In this document: positions 48,650 to 56,869 of the stretch, piece by piece | Position numbering within the stretch: the first letter of the stretch is position 1 | How the letters are laid out: every line of letters begins with the position of its first letter | From: Hysterangium stoloniferum | Lineage: Eukaryota; Basidiomycota; Agaricomycetes; Hysterangiales; Hysterangiaceae | Length of the DNA: 64,000 nucleotides | Reading direction: 5' to 3' | Assembly: GCA_015178975.1 (NCBI GenBank) | Contig: WHVD01000015.1 | Coordinates: forward strand, 1,053,154 to 1,117,153 | The notes under the pieces: model-generated | The model's database searches: none | Told to the model about the DNA's origin: nothing | What the model saw: only the letters and a program-made list of their open reading frames with translations | Position numbers and translations under genes: made by a program

Positions 48650-48949
48650 AAAGCCACACGTAAAACATATTTTCACAAAATAATCTTTATATCTATTAAA
48701 AATAGTATGAGTTGACTCTATTGCAATACACAATCTACAATGATTTAATAAGCTTGTAATAAAAGTACTTATGTCAGTTAGTGTAGCACCTCCTGACAAT
48801 ATAGGTTTGGTGCTCTGGGAGGTGTATAGTGGTTCTGACACACATTAGCCTCCAAATGCATGGTCCACAATTAGCATCTTCATATGAAAAGTTGCAATAA
48901 TTGGTGGACTTCCCCTATAAAAAGGTGTGTTTCATCATCAAATTTAACA
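48650..48949 (-). repeat. 3' LTR of Ty1/copia element, outer end uncertain
   Basis: On the minus strand a purine tract (TCAAGGGGGTG) is followed at 48949 by TGTTAAATTTGATGATG, the expected place and form for the start of a 3' LTR. A TATA-like CTTTTTATAGGGG lies 28 nt in. The far end is set only by the return of CpG near 48640-48650; no target duplication was found. Confidence 0.5.
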
Positions 48950-49149
48950 CACCCCCTTGATGAAACACTTTTTAATCCCATATCTGTTCAATTTTCTAAT
49001 CCCATCATAGATCTGAACTTTTTCACCTTTGGTTTTGGTAATGTTTTGGTTAAGATATCTGCTGGCATTTCATCTGTTTGTAGGTAGATAGGGTTGATTG
49101 ATTCCTTTTCTACCATGTCAGGTAACCAGTAGTAGCATAGGTCCAGATG

Positions 49150-50491
49150 TTTCATTCATCCATGATGTTCTGGATTCTTGGCTACAGTTAGTGCTGACTG
49201 GTTGTCAATGAAGAGTTTTGATGGACATGGTGCCTTGTATCCCAATTCCTTTAACAGGTTCTGCATCCAACAGATCTCCTTCCCTGCTGCAACTGCAGCA
49301 ACATATTCAGCTTCTGTGGTGGATAGTGTCACAATTGGTTGTAGTTTGCTGCTCCAACATACTGCTCCTGATCCCACTTTGATTATGTACCCTGTTGTTG
49401 ATTTTCCACTGTCCTTGTCTCCACCATAACTAGCATCACTGAAGCCAACAAATAGATCTGTATTTAAAAGATCAGGACCATATGTGAGTTTCATATCCAT
49501 AGTTCCCTTCAAATATCAGAATAGGTGCTTGACGGCCTTCCAATGTGCTATATCAGGGTTTGAGTTAGACCGAGCCAATACTCCTGCAGTGTATGCAATG
49601 TCGGGATGGGTGGTAGTGGCCAAGTACATCATGGACCCAACTGCATTAATGTAGGGAATGTCACACATTTCATTCTGTTCCTCCATGGTTTTGGGTGACT
49701 CATCTGATGATAGTTTTGCCCCTGGATCCATGGGTGTACCCACTGCATGACAGTTTGACATCCCAAATTCCTGTAATTAGTTCAAGATGTACTGGCATTG
49801 TGATAGAGAGATAGTTCGCTTTTCTCGATCTCGTGTGATTTCAATGCCTAATAGGAAAGATGTAGGTCCCAGATCCCTGAGTTTGAACTACAAAATCATC
49901 CAGGCTTTTTCAGATGGTCCTGCAAGGGTGATGTCATCTACAAATATTGGAACAATGACTTTGATTCCATCTCATTGGTAGATATAGACTGATGGATCAG
50001 AATAAATCTGCTTAAAGTCCATTTTCTCTAGTACACTCCACAGGTGTTTGCTCCAGAGATTGCTTGCCTGCTTGAGTCCATAGAGTGACTTGTCTAGTCT
50101 ACATGCTGTATCTGGGTCTCCTTGATGAAATCCTTCCGGCTGGACCATGTATATTTCTGTATCAATATCACTGTTGATGAATGCATGTGATATGTCAACT
50201 GATTGGAGGTGGAGGCCTTCTGCTGCAGCCAGTACTAATACTAGATGAATAGTAGCATGGCACATTGTTGGGGCAAAAATCTCTGTATAGTCAAATCCTG
50301 GTCTCTGGTTGTATCCTTTAGCAACCAATTGTGCCTTAAAGTGTTCTATTGATCCATCTGCTTTTTGTTTCACCTTGAAAACCCATTTTGATCTATAGCT
50401 TTCTTTCCTGGTGGTAGCTTCATTATGGTCCAGGTTCCATTGCTAATGTGTGTGTTCATTTCCTCCAAGGCTGCCTTTCTCCATTGCCTCA
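49150..50491 (-). pseudogene. copia reverse transcriptase and RNase H region
   Basis: The RT part has AQLVAKGYNQRPGFDYTEIF, SVDISHAFIN, CRLDKSLYGLKQASNLW and, after a stop, IFVDDITLAG (the YVDD-type catalytic box). RNase H shows FVGFSDASYGGDKDSGKSTT, STTEAEYVA and DNQSALTVAKNPEHH. At least four in-frame stops occur, each reachable by one transition. In copia elements this part makes cDNA from the element's RNA and removes the RNA strand. Confidence 0.85.
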
Positions 50492-50983
50492 CCTGTTGTG
50501 AAGAGTGGTGGAAGTTCTAACCATTCTATATATGAAGAATATTGACCGTTTAGGTACAACATGATGATGTGTTGACTATTTAAGTCTAATACAGGCCAAA
50601 ATGCATATTGACTATCTAATTCAATACGGTTGGAAGGATTAGCTATATTAAGTAGAATAAATAGCTAAGATGACTGAAAGAGAATCAACCTTGAAGTGCA
50701 ATTCTGAGTGACTGCTTGAGTGAATAAGGAAATAACAAGAGAGTCGAACAAACAGAGTAGTGTGGGTGTAGTCCACGTGGATTGAGATAACAGTTTGAGT
50801 TTCGACTAGTATAGTTTGAAACTGTGATTGCACTGATAGTTAAGGCCCGTCTGTGACAGTCGAGATGATACCCCAATCACAACTTGCAGGACACTAAATG
50901 GGTGTCTGAGCAAGTCATGGTTATAGGGTAAAAAGTGTCTGAGTTCTAACTATAGGCACTAGAATACATAGGTCTGGCATGTA

Positions 50984-52604
50984 CAGTGACCTCAAAAACC
51001 CTTTCCATGTTGACCCCAAATGCAGTGTTTGAAGAACACCGCCTTACAGCATGGGAATTACACTTAGCTTTGGTGGAGTCATACATAGTACATCCTCTTG
51101 GCTACAATATTGCTCCCTGGGTCATGTGATCCCAATCACAGGGTGTAGAGATATGATTAATTTAAAACAGCAATACCATGGAAAGGGTTTTTGCACTTTT
51201 GAACTGATGACTAGGATCTCAGTCAAATCATAGAATAATGGCTATTATTTGTTGGTACAAATAGATATATACATGTAAATAGTATGTCTGAGTTTAAAAA
51301 AGTTCTCACACTTCCACACTTCTTGATTCCTAACCACCATCATGGTCAGATCCCTCTCTCTTACTCAACAAAATACCATCCTCTCCTTGCTTGATTCTGG
51401 CCACTCTGGTGAAGCTATTGCCAAGAGAACTGGTGTTAGCCCATCTGCCATATCCAAACTTCACTCCAAACATTGTTCTCTCCTTCCCAAAGCTGTTGGG
51501 GGTCGTCCCTCAAAGCTTTCTCCTACAAATATTTGACATGCTCAGCATCTCATCACCTCTGGCAAAGCTGAAAATGCTGTCCAAGTGACCAAAGCCCTTA
51601 CCAACATTATCAACCAGCCCCTCTCTGCCAGTACAGTTCACCTCCACTTGAAGAAAGCTGGTATGAAGGCTGTGGTCAAGTCAAAACGCCCCCTTCTTTC
51701 CACTAGGCATTGCAAAGCTCGCTTGGACTTTGCCTATGCTCACAAGGATTGGACTATGGAGGACTGGAAGAAGGTTATATGGTCTGATGAAACCAAAATC
51801 AATCGCCTAGGGTCAGATGGATGTAAATGGGCATGGAAAAGGGCAGGTGAAGGCCTTAATGATAGGCTGGTAGAGGGAACTCTGAAGTTTGGAGGAGGTT
51901 CTCTTATGATGTTTGATTGTATGACTTGGGAGGGAGTTGGCTTTGCTAGCAAGATTGATGGTAGGATGGATGGAGACTTCTATCTTCAAATTTTGAAGGA
52001 TGAGCTCCAGCAAACCCTGGAGTATTATGGTCTCAATCCTTCTGACATCATCTTTCAGCAGGATAATGACCCTAAGTATACCTGCAGGCTGGTCAAGAAC
52101 TGGCTAGAAGAGCAATAATTCAGGACTATGGTTTGGCCTCCACAGTCCCCAGACCTGAATCCTATTGAACATCTCTGGGGTTGTCTCAAGAGAAGGCTTG
52201 CAGAGCATGAAAACCCCCCCAATGGAATTCATGAATTGTGGGAAAGGATTCAAGTGGAGTGGGATAGAATACCAGTTGAGTAGTGTCAGAAATTGATTGA
52301 AAGCATGCCTAGAAGGGTTCAGGCAGTGCTTAAAGCAAAAGGTGGTTATACCAAGTACTGATAATATGTAAATACCCTGTTCAGTTCAAAAGTGCAAAAA
52401 CCCTTTCCATGGTATTGCTGTTTTAAATTAATCATATCTCTATACCCTGTGATTGGAATCATGTGACCCAGGGAGCAATATTGTAGCCAAGAGGATGTAC
52501 TATGTATGACTCCACCAAAGCTAAGTGTAATTCCCACGCTGTAAGGCGGTGTTCTTCAAAGACTGCATTTGGGGTCAACATGGAAAGGGTTTTTGAGGTC
52601 ACTG
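50984..52604 (+). mobile_element. Tc1-like DNA transposon, 1621 bp
   Basis: Flanked by TA (50982-50983 and 52605-52606), the usual Tc1/mariner target duplication. Terminal inverted repeats of 224 nt run 50984-51207 and 52381-52604 and differ at only about six positions; they begin CAGTGACCTCAAAAACCC. A single transposase frame lies between them. Long repeats with inverted inner motifs (AAACCCTTTCCATG at both ends of each arm) resemble the IR/DR type. Probably immobile, because the transposase has stops. Confidence 0.9.
51342..52361 (+). pseudogene. Tc1-family transposase (DD34E), three in-frame stops
   Basis: A cut-and-paste transposase. One unshifted frame of 339 codons runs from ATG at 51342 to TGA at 52359-52361. 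N-terminal helix-turn-helix: LTQQNTILSLLDSGHSGEAI and AKRTGVSPSAISKLH. Catalytic domain: KKVIWSDETKIN (first Asp), FQQDNDPKYT (second Asp) and PPQSPDLNPIEHLW (Glu), with exactly 34 residues between the second Asp and Glu. Stops interrupt it at 51534-51536 (TGA), 52116-52118 (TAA) and 52281-52283 (TAG). Each can come from a single transition, and there are no indels. Confidence 0.9.
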
Positions 52605-52767
52605 TATGTGCCCACAAGAGTCTATGTACTGAATGCATAGGTTGTTGAACTAAATATATGCATATAGTAAAATAGAGAGAGAAATAGAAATAATAATGGA
52701 AATATAGTGTGGGCTTGTCCAGACTATATTTTGGAGTATATTTTGCAGTACCTCTCACACCTGTGGA

Positions 52768-54113
52768 CCATTTATTGCCTCTGTAAATGACCTTGGTTCA
52801 GAAATAATTGACACATGTGCCTCCTCCAATTCCATTTCATCAGTACTGTCAGAAGTGGTAGGATTGGGTTCCCAGGTTTTCCACCATTCATTAGGAGGTT
52901 TTATATTGTGTGGAGGCTTTTGAATGGCAATTGGTCTGTTATCTTCCTCCTCCTCATTATCTGTGATCTGGGGGGATGGTGTGGCAGCATTGTCTTCAGG
53001 TTCAGATGCAGGGCATTCATGATGAATGGCAATTGGTCTATTATCTTCTTCCTCCTCATTATCTGTGATCTGGGGGGATGGTGTGACACCATTGTCTTCA
53101 GATTCAGGTGTAGGGAATTCATGATCCTCCACAGAGGCAGTTGGTAAGTCAGTTGGTGGATTATCTTCTTCTTCAACAACTGGAGTCCCTGGGGTATAAT
53201 CCCTAGTACTTGATTCATCCTTCCCACCAGTATCTGTAACTTGTGGTGGTTGGTGTTTCCATGTGTATCATTCATCAAATTCAGCTCATTCACTGATCAC
53301 TATCTTTCTTGTCACTGGGTTGTAGAATAACCATCCCTTATATCCTTCAGGATACCCAATAAAGATGCATTTTTCCATGTGAGATCCCAAGCTTGGTCAT
53401 CTGTCCTTTTGAATGTGCACATATGCAATGCATCCCCAAACTCTGATGTGACTGATATCTGGTTTCCTTTTGTGGCAAATTTCATATGGTATTTTGTCCT
53501 TTAGGGGAGATGATGGACAATGGTTTCAGATGTGTACAAATGCAGCCAGGCAGTATTCCCAGAAGTTCTTGGGTAGTTCAGACTCTGTTAGCATGGTTGT
53601 AATTCCTTCTGCTAATGTCCTGTTTGCACACTCTGCCATTCCATTTTGCTGAGGTCTATTGCAGACTGTATGCTGATGCAAGATACCATGTTTATTGGTG
53701 AATTCAATGAATACCCTTGACATGTATTCTCCACCCTTATCATCCCTAAGTGTCTTTATTTTTCGTCCAAGGAGGTTTTCTGCAAATGCTTTGTACTGTT
53801 TGAATGCCCAAAAAACACCACTTTTGGACTTGATTGGGATGACATAATAGAATCTTGAAGCATCATCAATGAATGTGACCCAATAGTAGCATCCAGATCG
53901 GGATCTTGTACCAATGTAGTGTACATCTGTATGTACCAACTCCAAAGGTTCATTGCAGTGATGTCCTGAGGAGGGAAATGGATTGGCATGCATCTTTCCT
54001 GCAAGACATGGTTCACAAATTGGATCTGGTTTAGCCTTTGAATTGAGTACCAATCCTTTAACCATGTTTCTTCTCATTAGATTTTTTATTCCCTCATAGT
54101 GGTGGTGTCCCAA
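52768..54113 (-). pseudogene. copia integrase region
   Basis: Integrase inserts the cDNA. The core has LVHTDVHYIG (first Asp), KTLRDDKGGEYM (second Asp) and NRPQQNGMAECANR (Glu), preceded by a GHHHYEG..CEPCLAGK zinc-binding end. Downstream the acidic linker 52755-53132 contains a 102-bp tandem duplication and then SFTEAINGP, where the solo LTR has entered. Stops occur near 53525 and 53280. Confidence 0.82.
52921..53124 (-). repeat. 102-bp tandem duplication in copia linker
   Basis: Two adjacent copies of a 102-bp unit (starting TGAATGGCAATTGGTCT at 52921 and 53023) encode the repeated 34-residue acidic stretch with TPSPQITDNEEEEDNRPIAI. The length is a multiple of three, so the frame is kept. 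Confidence 0.75.
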
Positions 54114-54260
54114 TCATCTATGCCACAGAGACATATCTAGAGGTAAAGTAGAGGACATGTGCACATTCTCCATTTTATTTATAATAGTCTTGCCATCCAA
54201 GTAGTCCACATTCCGATTGGTGATTGATGCAGTGAATAAAAGATTCCCATGGCGATTAAA

Positions 54261-55406
54261 TCAGATAATTTTGGATGAAATGTGTACATCAAATTCTTTA
54301 TGATGTGTGAGGTATAGAACAGCAAGAAGATTATTATGTAAAGCTGGAACATGTAATACTTTTGTGAATTCAACCTCCCGGCCAACTCTTCCATCAATGA
54401 TTGGTTGAAAAATAACACTCCCAACACCTTCAGAGTATACAATCCTATTGTCTGCAAGTTTGATTGGGATTCTGTGTGGGGTATAGGTGTGGAACCAGTT
54501 GTAGTGGGGTGTCATATGTGATGTGGCTCCTGTGTCTGTGTTCCAATCATAGATGCTAGCTGAGGTTGCACATGCATCATGTTGTGAAAAGACACTTGCT
54601 TTTCCTGTCTGTTTCTCTACTTCCTCTATTTTTGCCTCTTCCATCTTGTTAGCACTGTTGCATGACTGCCAGTTGTGCTGCAGCTTTTCTCTATTCCTTG
54701 GCTTTGGACAGTCATAACTGAGATGCCCTTCCTTGTCACAATTATAGCAGACCATTTTTCGATGATGCTTGATAGGTGCTTTGGCCCTATTAACCATTTC
54801 TCCATGGTGATTGCAATTTAATTCTTCGCTTCTAAATGCCTGGAGAATAGTCTTCTTGTCCAGCTTCTCCATGAGTAATAATGATGAGGAGAGGTGTGCA
54901 TATTCATCAGGAAGAGCCCGGATGAGTGCCATGCATTGTAATTCTTCATCCAGCTTTTCAATTGTGAAGTCCTTTGGGTGCAGGTTTTGAATAGTCCCCA
55001 TTGCTTTGTCAATTCTGACACCCAAATCCATCAAAGACTCCTTTTCATCCTTTTGGATTGAGAATAGGTCATCATAAGCATTGAAGCGGGCTTTTGGTTT
55101 TTGTTGTAAATGTGTCCTTTTCAACAAGTCCCACATTTTGATTGGATCTTCTTCAAATCCATGGAAATGCACCCTCTGATCATTTTCCACCATAATATAT
55201 ATCTCTGCAGCTGCTTTCTCTGCCTTTGTTTCCCACTTCTCAATGTTATCACTGCCATTTATTGGCTTGATTTCTTTTCCACAAACAATCTTCCAATAAC
55301 CTAACTTCATCAACCATGCCTTCATTTCTCCAGACCATTCTGGATAATTTTGGTTGTTTAGTGGTTTGAATTTTGGTAATGAGTCTGAGGATGTCATTGT
55401 TGTCAC
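54261..55406 (-). CDS. copia Gag and protease, open frame
   Basis: A 381-codon frame from ATG at 55404-55406 (MTTMTSSDSLPKFKPLNNQN). The Gag part carries a PEWSGEMKAWLMK-type start and a UBN2-like helical core, followed by a CCHC zinc knuckle CYNCDKEGHLSYDC for RNA packaging. The aspartic protease begins YDWNTDTGATSHMT, with the DTGA active site. The frame ends at 54261 before integrase, where an intact element would continue. The best-preserved part of this otherwise broken element. Confidence 0.8.
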   Translation of the reverse strand: MTTMTSSDSLPKFKPLNNQNYPEWSGEMKAWLMKLGYWKIVCGKEIKPINGSDNIEKWETKAEKAAAEIYIMVENDQRVHFHGFEEDPIKMWDLLKRTHLQQKPKARFNAYDDLFSIQKDEKESLMDLGVRIDKAMGTIQNLHPKDFTIEKLDEELQCMALIRALPDEYAHLSSSLLLMEKLDKKTILQAFRSEELNCNHHGEMVNRAKAPIKHHRKMVCYNCDKEGHLSYDCPKPRNREKLQHNWQSCNSANKMEEAKIEEVEKQTGKASVFSQHDACATSASIYDWNTDTGATSHMTPHYNWFHTYTPHRIPIKLADNRIVYSEGVGSVIFQPIIDGRVGREVEFTKVLHVPALHNNLLAVLYLTHHKEFDVHISSKII

Positions 55407-55486
55407 AGTGTGGGAAAAATGACAGGCCCAACCAAAGATGAAAGTTGATTTGTTATGTCTCCAAATTCAAGTACTTTGTATAGTGA

Positions 55487-56124
55487 TGTGAAGAGTGGTG
55501 GATTCTGACCGCTCTATATACGAAGAATAGTGCTTATTCAACTACTATTAGAGAGTATTGACTGTCAGTACAATACTATAGACTACTAGACTGTTAGTAC
55601 TAGTATAAGAACGCACTGCACGCCTCAAGAGCAACTGTATAGTTGCTCGTGGCGGCTTAGAACAGTAAGATAATGAGTTGACCTTTTACGGTACAACTAG
55701 TAGCTAGAAATAAGAAAGATACTCAGCTAAAGACTGAGTGTCTAGGATAGAGTATTAGTAGCGTGAGTCGACTACGGTGTCGACGAGCGCAAAGTCTTGA
55801 AAGCGGAACTCGACCTTAGCGGTTCGAGTCCAAAAGGCTATTAGTAGACTAGAGAATGCTACCCTTATGGTAGCTGAGATACTACCCTTGACACCTCTCG
55901 CTATTCGACGTCTGAGTCGTTACGAAGTGGTGTCTGCTGGGTAAAAAGTTGTCTGTCTTTAGCGCTGAGAACGCCCATAGATATACACAAGACTTCGAAC
56001 TAAGAAATACGGGTATGCTCGAAGATCTAGAGAGTTAGGGAAAAAGAGTAAGAACTAAATAATATAATACTATAATATATGTATTATTCCACAGTCCAAT
56101 CATGATATATGCATACCCTTCACA
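55487..56124 (-). repeat. 3' LTR of the Ty3/gypsy element, 638 bp
   Basis: On the minus strand it starts TGTGAAGGGTATGC right after a G-rich tract (CGAACTGGGGGGCAC, 56125-56139), as a 3' LTR follows its polypurine tract, and ends CACTCTTCACA. Both termini are TGTGAAG/CTTCACA, so the LTR looks like TG...CA in either direction. A perfect RNA polymerase III B-box-like string lies at 55821-55831. It abuts copia sequence at 55486. The matching 5' LTR should lie beyond the window. Confidence 0.75.
55821..55831 (+). promoter_or_regulatory. Pol III B-box-like motif in the LTR
   Basis: GGTTCGAGTCC matches the tRNA B-box consensus GGTTCGANTCC exactly. An A-box-like TAGCGTGAGTCG lies about 50 bp before it (55758-55769). 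The solo LTR copy at 56525-56535 has one change (reverse strand GGTTCGAGTTC). No tRNA cloverleaf surrounds it. A role in transcription is speculation. Confidence 0.25.
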
Positions 56125-56224
56125 GTGCCCCCCAGTTCGAAGAGATGTGCTATACTAGGTGTCGAAGAGCATCTGGGACGCCACCCCAAGCTTCCTGTGA
56201 GGATCCCCCAAGGTCCAAAATGAG

Positions 56225-56869
56225 TGTGAAGGGTATGCTTTTACCACAGTTTCATTGTGGTAAAACACTCCTTTTATTTTATTTATATTTTACATATTCT
56301 ATTCATATTTTTCTATCTTTCATATTCTTCGAATATTGCATATTTCATTAGTTCGAAGCATTGTGTATACTTGTGGGTGCACTCAGCACCAATTAGAACT
56401 CAGACAACTTTTTACCCAGCAGACACCACTTCGTAATGACTCAGACGTCGAATAACGAGAGGTGTCAAGGGTAGTATCTCAGCTACCATAAAGGTAGCAT
56501 TCTCTAGTCTACTAATAGCCTTTTGAACTCGAACCGCTAAGGTCGAGTTCCGCTTTCAAGACTTTGCGCTCGTCGACACCGTAGTCGACTCACGCTACTA
56601 ATACTCTACCCTAAACACTCAGTCTTTAGCTGAGTATCTTTCTTATTTCTAGCTACTAGTTGTACCGTAAAGGGTCAACTCGCTATCTTACTGTTCTAAG
56701 CCGTCGCGAGCAACTATACAGTTGCTCTTGAAGCGTGCAGTGCATTCTTATACTAGTACTAACAGTCTAGTAGTCTATAGTATTGTACTGACGGTCAATA
56801 CTCTCTAATAGTAGTTGAATAAACACTATTCTTCGTATATAGAGCGGTCAGAACCCACCACTCTTCACA
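56225..56869 (+). mobile_element. solo LTR of the same gypsy family, inserted in ORF3
   Basis: A 645-bp LTR flanked by a perfect ATGAG duplication (56220-56224 and 56870-56874). It is in the opposite orientation to the element's own 3' LTR at 55487-56124: from about 56390 to 56869 it is the reverse complement of 55487-55970, while the 56240-56390 part is a different subtype. It entered the last codons of ORF3, so the ORF now ends in LTR-derived residues. Confidence 0.88.

Larger units (their letters stand above)
50497..52759 (+). mobile_element. solo LTR of the gypsy family, split by a Tc1 insert
   Basis: It starts TGTGAAGAGTGGTGG and ends ACCTCTCACA, with a perfect 5-bp duplication CCTGT at 50492-50496 and 52760-52764. 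Removing the nested Tc1 (with one TA) leaves 640 bp, matching the 638- and 645-bp LTRs at 55487 and 56225. The first 30 bp and a GGGTAAAAAGT..TCTGAGTTCTAA block (50928-50950) are shared with them; the rest has diverged. Excising it restores the copia frame from AINGPQV into RQWRKAALEEM. The same orientation as the LTR at 55487. Confidence 0.82.
48650..55486 (-). mobile_element. Ty1/copia retrotransposon, old, interrupted
   Basis: Reading on the minus strand: Gag with zinc knuckle and protease (55406-54261), integrase (about 54113 to 52768), then reverse transcriptase and RNase H (about 50491 to 49150). A solo LTR with a nested Tc1 element (50497-52759) splits the polyprotein. Many stops arise from single C-to-T or G-to-A changes (TGA after YIYQ at 49976; TAG, TAA and TGA further down). 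CpG is scarce throughout. The upper end is cut by the gypsy LTR at 55487, so the 5' LTR is not seen intact. Inactive. Confidence 0.85.

Noticed and set aside
55758-55831. A tRNA gene around the B-box
   Set aside because: No acceptor stem, anticodon arm or D-arm can be drawn around the boxes.
55487-56869. A foldback-type DNA transposon with very long terminal inverted repeats
   Set aside because: Each arm is a complete LTR-sized unit; the inner one has its own ATGAG duplication, and the outer one follows a polypurine tract. Two LTRs in opposite orientation explain it better.
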